From the NCBI GenBank assembly GCA_015057615.1, contig SVEA01000113.1:1-45402 (forward strand): DNA of 45,402 nt, in the 5' to 3' direction. The notes below the pieces were generated by a model that was not told where the DNA came from, did no database searches, and worked only from the letters and a program-made list of their open reading frames with translations. The translations under genes were made by a program, and so were the position numbers. Position 1 is the stretch's first letter; every line of letters begins with the position of its first letter. Shown piece by piece: positions 8,845-17,082 of this stretch. The stretch is from Lachnospiraceae bacterium. Lineage in GTDB: Bacteria > Bacillota > Clostridia > Lachnospirales > Lachnospiraceae.

Positions 8845-8905
8845 AAAAAACAGTTAGGATAGATGAAACCTTATTATAGTTTATCTATCCTAACTGTTTT
8901 TTATA
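8845..8905. terminator. Bidirectional terminator between trkH and the DUF3298-like gene
   Basis: AAAACAGTTAGGATAGAT pairs with ATCTATCCTAACTGTTTT around an 18-nt loop, with A and T runs on the two flanks. It serves convergent trkH (plus) and the minus-strand gene at 8986-9678. Confidence 0.85.
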
Positions 8906-8934
8906 AGTCCATGGGATGATTACATTTTCTATCT

Positions 8935-9005
8935 GCTGTCTTTCAAACCGTACATTATAGGAAGACCACGGTCCTCGCGCAGTATCTACATTGTGTAGCA
9001 GCACC
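8935..9005 (+). repeat. IR-B element, one-arm fragment overlapping a gene 3' end
   Basis: CTGTCTTTCAAAC, TACATTATAGGAAGA and the CAG-terminated end match the right arm of the long hairpin at 16825-17053, in the same order and at nearly the same spacing. The fragment covers the last codons of the neighbouring gene. Confidence 0.6.
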
Positions 9006-9678
9006 TCGGCTCTGCGATTCCTTCCTGCGAATATGGTATTAGAAACGTCCTTATTCCGGAGGAATATGGAGCAATATCATACTGCTGGTAATAGAACACT
9101 GCTCCCTCCTCGGTTAAATAGAAGTTATTCGGATTAAAATAATCGGTTACCAGATGCGTATAGTCTTCAAAATAAATATCCGCTCCGGAAGCGATCTGCT
9201 CTGCAATCTGCTGCTTTATGATATCGGTGATGTAGGTAATATCCTTCTTCGGCAGAAGGAATAAATCCTTGCCCTCCAGCTTCCTACTCTGCTGCAAATT
9301 CCATGTATCGGAGGTACGGGTTGTCATTCCATGCGCTCCTCCGGTATATTCATACTGATCAAAATATAGGCTTAGGGTGCAGTTCTGATGATAGGTGATC
9401 GTGTAATCTACATAAGCTTCATATTCACGAATCGGAAAATTATTTTTTACCGAATATTCATATTCCACCATCGCTTGCTGATACAAATTGCTCACGGTAG
9501 ATTTCTCATATCGATACGCTTTTGTTCGATAGAGTAAATTCAATTTATCTGCTAAGATCGGAAAGGTATCCGATTGAAATTCCGGATATTTTATCGTATA
9601 GGACATTACCTTAGAACCTTTATAATATAAATCCTGCTGTAATACCTGCTCCTTTACTGCAAATGAATATCCCTCCAT
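8986..9678 (-). CDS. DUF4163/DUF3298 (RsiV C-terminal-like) protein
   Basis: A 230-residue soluble protein without a signal peptide or membrane segment. Residues about 20-110 resemble DUF4163, and about 125-215 resemble DUF3298, with YTGGAHGMTTRTSDTWNL and FYLTEEGAVFYYQQYDIAPYSSG. This fold is found in anti-sigma factor RsiV and in PdaC-like exported proteins. The absence of an anchor is unusual. The start has AAAGGGTGATG upstream. The last eight or so codons (ending PRCCYTM) lie within an IR-B fragment, so the natural C-terminus may have been replaced. Function unknown. Confidence 0.7.
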   Translation of the reverse strand: MEGYSFAVKEQVLQQDLYYKGSKVMSYTIKYPEFQSDTFPILADKLNLLYRTKAYRYEKSTVSNLYQQAMVEYEYSVKNNFPIREYEAYVDYTITYHQNCTLSLYFDQYEYTGGAHGMTTRTSDTWNLQQSRKLEGKDLFLLPKKDITYITDIIKQQIAEQIASGADIYFEDYTHLVTDYFNPNNFYLTEEGAVFYYQQYDIAPYSSGIRTFLIPYSQEGIAEPRCCYTM

Positions 9679-9743
9679 ACTATATCATCACCCTTTAAAA
9701 GTTATCTCTAAGCCAATATATGCTTGGCTACTTATTCTTATGA

Positions 9744-9795
9744 AAATAAAGGGGAGCAGTTCCATCCTTTCTTTTGAACTGCTCCCCTTTATTCA
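9744..9795. terminator. Intrinsic terminator
   Basis: AATAAAGGGGAGCAGTTC pairs with GAACTGCTCCCCTTTATT around a 13-nt loop. It lies downstream of the minus-strand putP gene and upstream of the DUF3298-like gene. Confidence 0.8.
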
Positions 9796-9892
9796 CGGCA
9801 AATGAATTGACTTGCCCGCTTATCTTATTTTCACCGATTTATCTTATAAAATAACTGGTCCCATTTCTGTTCCGTTTTACTGGTACGTCTTT

Positions 9893-11452
9893 TTACTCTT
9901 CCCTATACTGCTTTGCCTGCTCGAACTCCTGCTGTATCTCCTGCGATGGTTCTTTCGTTAGCAGAGATATCGCAATGATTACGATACTGGAAAACAGAAA
10001 TGCCGGGAGTAATTCATAGATACCAAAGATACCACCGATCGGCTTTAGTACCAACTTCCATAAAAATACCATAACGCCTCCAGCAAGCATACCTGCGATT
10101 GCTCCTTCCTTCGTTGTCCTCTTCCAGAACAGAGAGAATAACATAATCGGTCCAAAGGTAGCGCCAAAGCCTGCCCATGCAAAAGATACCACGGTAAAGA
10201 TAACACTATTTTCATCCAGTGCTATTATAATTCCGATCAAGGATACCAGCATAAGTACGATACGGGAAACCCGCATCACCTGTTTATCCGTTGCATCCTT
10301 CTTAAATAAGCCCTGATAGATATTCTTTGATACCGCAGAAGAAGCAATCAACAGGTAGGAATCCGAAGAGCTGATTGTTGCCGCAAGGATACCAGCCATC
10401 GTAAGTCCGGCAAGAACCGTAGGAAGAAGATTCGTGGAGAGAGTAATAAAGATATTCTCCGCCTGGCTCTTCGTAAGAAGCGCAGTTGGATAAGCTGCCC
10501 TTCCGACTAACCCAATCGTAACCGCTGTAAAGAGGGAAATTGTACACCAGGTGACTGCGATTCTTCTCGATTTCTTAATCTCCTCTTTCTTTCTGATTGC
10601 CATAAAACGAAGCAGCACCTGTGGAACGCCAAAATATCCTAGTCCCCAGGAAAGTGTTGATACAATGGTGAGAAGGCCATAGCTTCTGGCTTCGCCAAAA
10701 AGGGGATTTCCGTTCTGGGAAAGCTGCTGAACCCCATCCTTCATGTGCGGGGCAGCTATTCCAAAGAAGCTTAAAAATCCCGATATCTGCTCCAAGTTCG
10801 AGATAACATTGCCAATCCCGCCTACATGCACTACGGCTGTTATTAAAACCATGGTCAGCGCAATGATCATGATAATTGCCTGCATAAAATCCGACGCGCT
10901 TTCTGCGAGGAAACCTCCCAGGAAGGTATATACAATGACAAAGATCGCTCCGGTGACCATCATCGTATGATAGGAAAATCCAAACAATGTACTGAATAAT
11001 CTACCTACCGTCACAAAGCAGCTGGCTGCATAGATCGTAAAAAACACGAATATAAACAGAGCTGCAATCGTCATGATCACCTTATTCTTTTCCTTATAGC
11101 GATTACTAAAAAACTCCGGAATTGTGATTGAATTATTTGCAACGATTGAATATGAGTGAAGCCGCTTTGCGACAAGCAGCCAATTGATATACGTACCGGC
11201 CAGAAGACCAACCGCCGTCCAGAAAGCATCACTGATACCAAACCAGTAAGCCACGCCCGGCAGTCCCATCAAAAGCCAACCGCTCATATCCGACGCTTCC
11301 GCACTCATCGCTGCTACCCACGGCCCAAGGGATCTTCCGCCGAGAAAGAACTGATCCGTACTCTGATTCGCCTGCTTTGTAAAATATAATCCTATGCCGA
11401 TTACCAAAAGCATATATATGCCCATGGTAATCAATATTTCCATATTACCCAT
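9893..11452 (-). CDS. putP: Sodium/proline symporter (PutP, SSS family)
   Basis: A 519-residue membrane protein with about 13 hydrophobic helices, matching the SSS family length. Family features are YFTKQANQSTDQFFLGGRSL near the N-terminus, AMSAEASDMSGWLLMGLPG (about 49-67) in the helix that lines substrate and Na+ sites, and ATISSSDSYLLIASS around 359, where Ser residues bind Na+. It imports proline with sodium, or a closely related solute. GGAGG is seven bases before the ATG. It stands alone with its own promoter (11635-11663) and terminator. Confidence 0.88.
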   Translation of the reverse strand: MGNMEILITMGIYMLLVIGIGLYFTKQANQSTDQFFLGGRSLGPWVAAMSAEASDMSGWLLMGLPGVAYWFGISDAFWTAVGLLAGTYINWLLVAKRLHSYSIVANNSITIPEFFSNRYKEKNKVIMTIAALFIFVFFTIYAASCFVTVGRLFSTLFGFSYHTMMVTGAIFVIVYTFLGGFLAESASDFMQAIIMIIALTMVLITAVVHVGGIGNVISNLEQISGFLSFFGIAAPHMKDGVQQLSQNGNPLFGEARSYGLLTIVSTLSWGLGYFGVPQVLLRFMAIRKKEEIKKSRRIAVTWCTISLFTAVTIGLVGRAAYPTALLTKSQAENIFITLSTNLLPTVLAGLTMAGILAATISSSDSYLLIASSAVSKNIYQGLFKKDATDKQVMRVSRIVLMLVSLIGIIIALDENSVIFTVVSFAWAGFGATFGPIMLFSLFWKRTTKEGAIAGMLAGGVMVFLWKLVLKPIGGIFGIYELLPAFLFSSIVIIAISLLTKEPSQEIQQEFEQAKQYREE

Positions 11453-11634
11453 TCACGCACCTCCGTAAAGCTTAACAACAAAAAACAGGCAAGTATGTAA
11501 GTGAGTTTATCTACAAATGAATTCACAATTTCTTACCAATGAGCAAAAGCTTATTTATCATGTACATCTGTCTTAAAATACTTGTCCCGAAACACTTACC
11601 ATAATTTTTTGCTATAAATACAAATTTGTGTATA

Positions 11635-11663
11635 ATTATACTCCATCTTCTATTGAGAAACAA
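11635..11663 (-). promoter_or_regulatory. Promoter candidate for putP
   Basis: TTGTTT (11658-11663), 17-bp spacer and TATAAT (11635-11640) on the minus strand, giving a ~175-nt leader before putP. No known leader structure was recognised in it. A short ORF overlapping this promoter (11523-11708) is not supported. Confidence 0.4.
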
Positions 11664-11715
11664 GTTCAATTCCCCTATTTTTCTCACTTGTGCACTGCTT
11701 TTTTGCAATCATAAC

Positions 11716-11812
11716 GTTTACAGAAACAGGATTTTCGCAGGTAAGCTGTAAAGCGAATGCCAACGGCGCAGGATGGTATGGCATTTTCTACCTCACTCTG
11801 ATGTTTCTGTTA
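11716..11812. repeat. Imperfect long inverted repeat between nrdJ and putP
   Basis: TTACAGAAACAGG at the left pairs with CTGATGTTTCTGTTATAA at the right, and GAATGCCA with TGGCATTTTC nearer the centre, giving an interrupted ~40-bp-arm hairpin. It sits just past the nrdJ terminator. No second copy was seen in the window. Confidence 0.4.
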
Positions 11813-11813
11813 T

Positions 11814-11851
11814 AAAAAAGCTCCCGCAGCAGCTTCGCCAGGGAACCTTTC
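11814..11851 (-). terminator. Terminator of nrdJ
   Basis: On the minus strand a short stem (GTTCCC with GGGAGC, one G-T pair) precedes TTTTTT, 37 bases after the nrdJ stop. The stem is modest but the position and T-run fit. Confidence 0.55.
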
Positions 11852-11887
11852 TAATAATATCGTAATCACGTTGAATACTTATACTTT

Positions 11888-13975
11888 TTATCTTATGGGG
11901 CAGACCCCGGTAGCACATTCCTTGTCAATAATTTCTCTTTCTTCCGAATCATCAAATTCAGCCAGGAGATCCAGGTCAATCGGCTTTATGCTCTTCATGC
12001 GCTTTTCATAATCCTCTTTTGTCGTGGTCTCGAAAGGAAGCAGGGGATAGGTCTCCTCCATCAATGGCAGGAAGGTAATACCGACAATTTTATCAAAATT
12101 TTCATATACCCATTCTGCTACCGCATCCCATTCCTTATCCCTTACATGAACGGTGATGGAAGTATTATGATCCGTCCAATTTTCCATAGATAATTTATAT
12201 AGCTCTAGCTGCTCAATCGCGCCCACATCATATTTTGTCTTCCCCTTCGGAGCCTTTACCGGGAATTCGATTACCTTGATCGTACAGTTCTCATCCGTCT
12301 GCCCGACTTCATTATAGATCGGGTAGCTGCCCTGCTGCTCTATCATTTTATAGAGAGGATCCGTTACCGATATGCGGATTCTTCTGATATAGTAATGAGA
12401 ATGCGCATAATGAATACCCGGACTTACACAGGGAAGATTCGAGAGGCTGCCTTCCGGCTTAATCGTTGTCATTAGCTTTGGTGCCTGAATGCCAAGCTCT
12501 CTGCAATAACTCTCTCCCTCCATGTGTATAACTTCCCTCATTTCCTTTAGCAATGTGCCCAGCTCGTCATAATGCATACCGGTTTTATTTACCATATCCA
12601 TCATGCCGGTTAAGGATACGCCTACGATACGATCCTCCTGCATCACCTTATTCCATGCTGGAAGCTCTACCTCTACCAAGGTCATGCGGATGGCATTACG
12701 GATCGATAATCTTAAAATGTCCGCTAACCGTTCCTTATTCAGCGTGTTTCCTTCGACAAAAGCCATCATATTATTTGTCGTCAAGTTACAGCATTGCTTC
12801 GACTGTAACAGGATCTCACCGCAGGGATTACATCCGCCAAAACTCTCTTTTCTTCGGGTTGCTTCTGCCGCATTAATAAAACCCGGCTCCCCGTTTATTT
12901 TGATCGAATTAATGATTTCTTTAATCCGTTCCAAAGAGGGACGATGTGTATACAGAACCGAATTATTACTCATTTTCCGATGCGATATCTCCGGATTCTC
13001 GATCCATTGTCCGTTAACAACCTGGTAAATATCTCTCTTCGCGTTGATTACTTCCTCATCATCCTCATCACAGATCACCATCATAGCACTGCGTCTCACC
13101 CCGCCGGATACTACATTTTCGCTGATAATCGTAGCCACATCCAAGATATCCAGGGAGTTTAGCTTCCCGTCTTCTCTGCGTAGGAATACCTTATTCATCT
13201 TTTCAAACATCCGCTGAATGGACTTATGGCCGGATGCTCTTCCGCCGAATCGTTTCAGCCGTTCTCCCTCCGGTCTGACATAGCTATAGTCGATAATTAC
13301 CTTCTTAATATGCTTATATTCATCGAAGGTTACGAGCATAAAATAGGTTTGAAGAGCCTCACACCAGCCCTCCTTACTATCTCCGACCTTTAAGGTAATC
13401 ACGGATGGATTCTCCGAATCAACAAGCTGCTGCGTATGCTCCATTTCTTCCTTTGGTGTAATCAGCCGCGCATATCCATCATAAACCGATTCCATTACCA
13501 GATGGCGGATCGGTGCCAGCTGATTCACGATCTTTCGGCTGATCCGAATCCCTACACCGCTGCCTACCATTAGTAAATAGAAGACATCCACAAGATCCTT
13601 AAGACTTTCTATATTCGTAAAGGCGCAATTATAATTGGAAAAAGGGTACTGCTTCACTACTTCGGTTCCACCCATATATAAGGTTCTTCCTGACGTAAAT
13701 GTTCTTAGGAAGAATAGGTTATCAAAAAGTATTTCTGCTTCCTTTTTCTCCTCTTCCCAATGGATCGAAATGCCATGCTTTTTCTTAAACTCGATTCCGA
13801 GTCCAATATTGTACTCGGTAGTGCGAAGCACCGTCTCAAACCAGGTTTCTCTTCTTCCTTTATCCTCCAAGTATCTGGAATAGGTTCTAAGGTATACAAA
13901 CTCTCCAATAAGACTAAGCGGCGCTTTCCTGTTTTTATATTTTTCCAAAAATTCTTTCGTTAATAATTGATTCAT
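11888..13975 (-). CDS. nrdJ: Adenosylcobalamin-dependent ribonucleoside-triphosphate reductase (class II)
   Basis: A 695-residue monomeric class II enzyme that makes dNTPs from NTPs using a B12-derived radical, without needing or being harmed by oxygen. Residues align with the Lactobacillus leichmannii enzyme: Cys117 (NYNCAF) and Cys396 form the active-site pair, Cys385 in NPCGEI is the thiyl position, and Cys687/Cys692 in CATGVCPIR are the C-terminal shuttle pair with the same five-residue step. An upstream in-frame GTG (13996) was rejected because GGAGG lies seven bases before the ATG at 13975. It is monocistronic. Promoter and NrdR-like boxes lie at 14118-14167. A GGAAGCGCTTCC palindrome (14050-14061) lies in the leader. 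No cobalamin riboswitch was found. Confidence 0.95.
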   Translation of the reverse strand: MNQLLTKEFLEKYKNRKAPLSLIGEFVYLRTYSRYLEDKGRRETWFETVLRTTEYNIGLGIEFKKKHGISIHWEEEKKEAEILFDNLFFLRTFTSGRTLYMGGTEVVKQYPFSNYNCAFTNIESLKDLVDVFYLLMVGSGVGIRISRKIVNQLAPIRHLVMESVYDGYARLITPKEEMEHTQQLVDSENPSVITLKVGDSKEGWCEALQTYFMLVTFDEYKHIKKVIIDYSYVRPEGERLKRFGGRASGHKSIQRMFEKMNKVFLRREDGKLNSLDILDVATIISENVVSGGVRRSAMMVICDEDDEEVINAKRDIYQVVNGQWIENPEISHRKMSNNSVLYTHRPSLERIKEIINSIKINGEPGFINAAEATRRKESFGGCNPCGEILLQSKQCCNLTTNNMMAFVEGNTLNKERLADILRLSIRNAIRMTLVEVELPAWNKVMQEDRIVGVSLTGMMDMVNKTGMHYDELGTLLKEMREVIHMEGESYCRELGIQAPKLMTTIKPEGSLSNLPCVSPGIHYAHSHYYIRRIRISVTDPLYKMIEQQGSYPIYNEVGQTDENCTIKVIEFPVKAPKGKTKYDVGAIEQLELYKLSMENWTDHNTSITVHVRDKEWDAVAEWVYENFDKIVGITFLPLMEETYPLLPFETTTKEDYEKRMKSIKPIDLDLLAEFDDSEEREIIDKECATGVCPIR

Positions 13976-14117
13976 TCCAAATCCTCCGTATTTCACCTTG
14001 ATCCGCAGCCTATCAAATCACTGCCTTGCTGTTTTAGAGTGATCCATTCGGAAGCGCTTCCTTTTTCCTGAATCTCTCAATAAATATTTCGATAGGTGTT
14101 AAAATAACACTCATTAT

Positions 14118-14165
14118 GTACTACATGTTGTATCAAATATTATATCCAAGCACAACATATATGTC
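14118..14165 (-). promoter_or_regulatory. Pair of NrdR-box-like operators
   Basis: Box 1 (14118-14133) has core CTACATGTTG and box 2 (14150-14165) has CAACATATAT. Against the NrdR consensus core CwAtATaTwG, box 1 matches eight of ten positions and box 2 is better in its left half. Their centres are 32 bp apart, three helical turns, as in known NrdR sites. They lie on either side of the nrdJ -10. Confidence 0.45.
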
Positions 14166-14167
14166 AA
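14139..14167 (-). promoter_or_regulatory. nrdJ: Perfect-consensus promoter of nrdJ
   Basis: TTGACA (14162-14167), exactly 17 bp, TATAAT (14139-14144) on the minus strand, giving a leader of about 155 nt. A promoter this strong would be expected to need repression, which fits the overlapping NrdR-like boxes. Confidence 0.8.
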
Positions 14168-14233
14168 TTCAAAATATAAGGAATTTTTTAAGCAAGGTAA
14201 ATTATATAAAATATAAATCAAATACAAACCCAT

Positions 14234-14298
14234 CTGGAATATCTTAACTGCCTGGATTATCTTAACTTCCTGGAATATCTTAACTTGCTGGATATTTT
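14234..14298. repeat. 18-bp tandem repeat, about 3.5 copies
   Basis: Units CTGGAATATCTTAACTGC, CTGGATTATCTTAACTTC and CTGGAATATCTTAACTTG follow head to tail, then a partial CTGGATATTTTTA. The array lies between the divergent nrdJ and GH3 promoters, about 35 bp upstream of the GH3 -10. Confidence 0.9.
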
Positions 14299-14331
14299 TA
14301 TCAATTAGTTTATTAATCACAAACAGTTTGC

Positions 14332-14337
14332 TATAAT
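14332..14337 (+). promoter_or_regulatory. -10 element of the GH3 gene
   Basis: TATAAT with only a weak -35 (TTTATT) 17 bp upstream, which suggests activator dependence. The ~145-nt leader holds a hairpin (TGAATTTTCCC with GGGAATTCA, 14432-14463) just before the ribosome site. Confidence 0.45.
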
Positions 14338-14488
14338 AATAGTATTCCTATCGTTTCCTTACAAATTCAAAACCATTCTATCTGTTTTTTACATAAAAAA
14401 GCTCTACAAAGGTACGTATCGCAGCAAATATATGTGAATTTTCCCAAATGGCAAAGGGAATTCATACCATAGGAAAGGAGAATAACAA

Positions 14489-16816
14489 ATGAGTACAATC
14501 GATGTAAAAAAGCTCTTATCAGAACTGACTCTGGAGGAAAAAGCAGGTTTATGCTCCGGAGCTGATTTCTGGCACACAAAGGCCGTGGAACGTCTCGGAA
14601 TTCCACAGGTCATGGTTAGTGACGGACCTCATGGTCTTCGCAAGCAGGATATCAAGGAAGATCATCTCGGTCTCGGAGGAAGCGTGAAAGCCGTATGTTT
14701 TCCTGCTGCATCCGCGCTTGCCTGCTCCTTTGACAGAGATCTTCTATATCAACTTGGAACCGCCTTAGGCGATGAATGCCAAGCAGAAGAGGTATCCACG
14801 ATACTGGGCCCTGCGGTCAACATGAAGCGCTCCCCTCTCTGCGGAAGAAATTTTGAATATTTCTCAGAGGATCCTTATCTTGCCGGGGAGCTGGCTGCCG
14901 GTTATGTAAATGGTGTACAAAGTAAAAATATCGGCACCAGTGTAAAGCATTTTGCGGCAAATAATCAGGAAACAAGAAGACTGAGTATCAGTGCTGAGGT
15001 AGACGAACGCACCCTGAGAGAAATTTATCTGGCTGCTTTTGAAACGATTGTTAAGAAGGCGCAGCCCTGGACCATGATGTGTTCCTATAATTTAATTAAT
15101 GGAACCTATTCCTGTGAAAATGATTGGCTTCTCACCAAAGTACTCCGGGAGGAATGGGGATTTGACGGTCTTGTTGTAACGGATTGGGGAGCAATGAATG
15201 ATCGTGTAAAAGCTCTGCAATCCGGATTAGATCTTGAGATGCCATCCTCCCATGGGGTTACCGATAAAGAAATTGCAGCTGCCGTTTTGGATGGCAGGTT
15301 AAGCATGGAGGCTTTAGACAAGGCTGTGGCTAGAATCCTGGAGCTTGTTAAGAAATCTGTGGAGGGTAAGCGGTATGGCGCCTCCTATGATAAGGAAGAG
15401 CATCATGCTCTGGCAAGAAGGATGGCGGAGGAAGGCGCCGTTCTATTAAAAAATGAATCCATTCTCCCTCTGAAAGAAGATAGCAAGGTTGCCTTTATCG
15501 GTGAATTTGCATCCGCTCCCCGCTATCAGGGCGGCGGCTCCAGTCACATTAACAGCTTTAAGGTAACGAGCGCTTTAGATGCTTCGAAAGGACTTCATAT
15601 AACCTATGCCAAGGGCTATGATACCTTAAAGGACGAATTGGATGAAGATCGTTTAGAGGAAGCAATATCGCATGCGAAGGAGGCTGAGGCGGCAGTGGTC
15701 TTTGCCGGGCTTCCAGATGCCTATGAAAGCGAGGGTTATGACCGAACCCATCTAAATCTTCCTGCCTGCCAGAATACCCTGATCGAAGAAATCCTTAAGG
15801 TACAGCCAAATACCGTAGTTGTCCTATATAATGGTTCCCCTGTCTTAATGCCATGGGCAGATAAGGTAAAGGGGATCCTGGAGGTCTATCTTGGCGGTCA
15901 GGCAGTCGGAGAAGCCACCGTTCATTTATTGTACGGTAAAGCAAATCCCAGCGGTAAATTAGCAGAGACCTTCCCGTTAAGATTACAGGATAATCCTTCT
16001 TATTATAATTTCCCGGGAACCAGCCGGACGGTTTCCTACATGGAAGGTATCTTTATCGGATACCGCTATTACGATGCTAAGGAAATGGAGGTATTATACC
16101 CCTTTGGATACGGATTAAGCTACACTACATTTACTTACCGTAATCTTAAAATGCAGGTGCTAAAAGCCGAAGCAGGCGGTGAAAATATACGCGCGGAAGG
16201 CGAGCATACATCCGGTACGAATCTTGTCCATATGACCGATGCCGATCAGCTTCAAGTGACCGTAATGGTCAAGAATACTGGCAGCTGCTTTGGTAAGGAG
16301 ATCGTCCAGCTGTACGTTCAGGACAAGGAAGCTTCCGTAATAAGACCGTTGAAAGAGCTAAAGGGCTTCGAAAAAGTTGCCTTGGAACCCGGCGAAGAGA
16401 AGGAGGTAACCTTTACCCTGGACAGCCGTTCCTTCGCCTTCTACAGCACCGAGCGAAGTGACTGGTACGCAGAAAGCGGGGAATACCAGATTCTGATCGG
16501 CAAATCCTCCCGGAATATTGTATTATCCGGTACGGTTCATATGGAGTACACCAAACCGGAACCTTTTCATTTCGACGACCGGACTACACTGGGGGATGTC
16601 CTGCCCCTGATGAAGGATCCTTCCGTCCTGTTCGATCGGATAAAAGGAGCTCTGGGAGCTGCTGCCACCGAGGAGAGTGATACCGCAGAGGCTAAGATGA
16701 TGGCGGAGATGGTTAAGACGATGCCGCTGCATTCCCTCCGTTCCTTCTCCCCCACACCGGTGAGCGCGGAAGATCTGGAAAACCTGAAGCAGTTAATCCT
16801 TTCACAGCTCAAATAG
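14489..16816 (+). CDS. GH3 family beta-glucosidase, cytoplasmic
   Basis: A 775-residue glycoside hydrolase family 3 enzyme that removes terminal beta-linked glucose (or a related sugar) from oligosaccharides. Domains: GH3 N-terminal barrel (about 10-300) with nucleophile Asp232 in GLVVTDWGAM and KHFAANNQE at 153-161; GH3 C-terminal alpha/beta domain (about 315-530) with GGGSSHIN; and a C-terminal fibronectin-III-like domain (about 580-690). A roughly 80-residue helical tail follows. There is no signal peptide, so it should act on imported oligosaccharides. AAAGGAG lies eight bases before the ATG. The exact substrate cannot be read from sequence. Confidence 0.92.
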   Translation: MSTIDVKKLLSELTLEEKAGLCSGADFWHTKAVERLGIPQVMVSDGPHGLRKQDIKEDHLGLGGSVKAVCFPAASALACSFDRDLLYQLGTALGDECQAEEVSTILGPAVNMKRSPLCGRNFEYFSEDPYLAGELAAGYVNGVQSKNIGTSVKHFAANNQETRRLSISAEVDERTLREIYLAAFETIVKKAQPWTMMCSYNLINGTYSCENDWLLTKVLREEWGFDGLVVTDWGAMNDRVKALQSGLDLEMPSSHGVTDKEIAAAVLDGRLSMEALDKAVARILELVKKSVEGKRYGASYDKEEHHALARRMAEEGAVLLKNESILPLKEDSKVAFIGEFASAPRYQGGGSSHINSFKVTSALDASKGLHITYAKGYDTLKDELDEDRLEEAISHAKEAEAAVVFAGLPDAYESEGYDRTHLNLPACQNTLIEEILKVQPNTVVVLYNGSPVLMPWADKVKGILEVYLGGQAVGEATVHLLYGKANPSGKLAETFPLRLQDNPSYYNFPGTSRTVSYMEGIFIGYRYYDAKEMEVLYPFGYGLSYTTFTYRNLKMQVLKAEAGGENIRAEGEHTSGTNLVHMTDADQLQVTVMVKNTGSCFGKEIVQLYVQDKEASVIRPLKELKGFEKVALEPGEEKEVTFTLDSRSFAFYSTERSDWYAESGEYQILIGKSSRNIVLSGTVHMEYTKPEPFHFDDRTTLGDVLPLMKDPSVLFDRIKGALGAAATEESDTAEAKMMAEMVKTMPLHSLRSFSPTPVSAEDLENLKQLILSQLK

Positions 16817-16824
16817 GATATAAC

Positions 16825-17053
16825 GAAAGGGGCTGTTACATTTCAGACTGCGATTGATACAAGGGAGGTCAATAACCTTCCTTCACACACAGATCGAAAG
16901 ACAGATCATTTATTTTGTATGCCATAATCGTACAAATATATAATTTGTTCGATTATATCATACAAAATGAACAGCCTGTCTTTCAAACAATACATTATAG
17001 GAAGATCATAAACCTCCCTTGTATCTTTATTTATATTGCAACAGCCCCTTTTC
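16825..17053. repeat. IR-B long-hairpin element
   Basis: A nearly complete ~229-bp palindrome. AAAGGGGCTGTT pairs with the terminal AACAGCCCCTTTT, GATACAAGGGAGGT with ACCTCCCTTGTATC, GAAAGACAG with CTGTCTTTC, and TTTTGTATG with CATACAAAA around the centre. It lies between convergent GH3 and the sugar-sensor operon and may act as a terminator for both. A one-arm copy is at 8935-9005. The 266 bases between the two genes hold nothing else. Confidence 0.8.
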
Positions 17054-17082
17054 ACTCACGAGACCATCTCAATTATCCTGTC

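Noticed and set aside
11523..11708. 61-aa minus-strand ORF upstream of putP
   Set aside because: It overlaps the predicted putP promoter and has no ribosome site or recognisable features.
12603..13028. 141-aa ORF opposite nrdJ
   Set aside because: Shadow of a strongly conserved coding gene on the other strand; no ribosome site.
14050..14061. cre (CcpA) site at GGAAGCGCTTCC
   Set aside because: Only a perfect palindrome with the central GCGC; several defined positions of the cre consensus do not match.
13976..14170. Cobalamin riboswitch before nrdJ
   Set aside because: No B12-box or related conserved leader motif is present; only a GGAAGCGCTTCC palindrome and NrdR-like sites were found.
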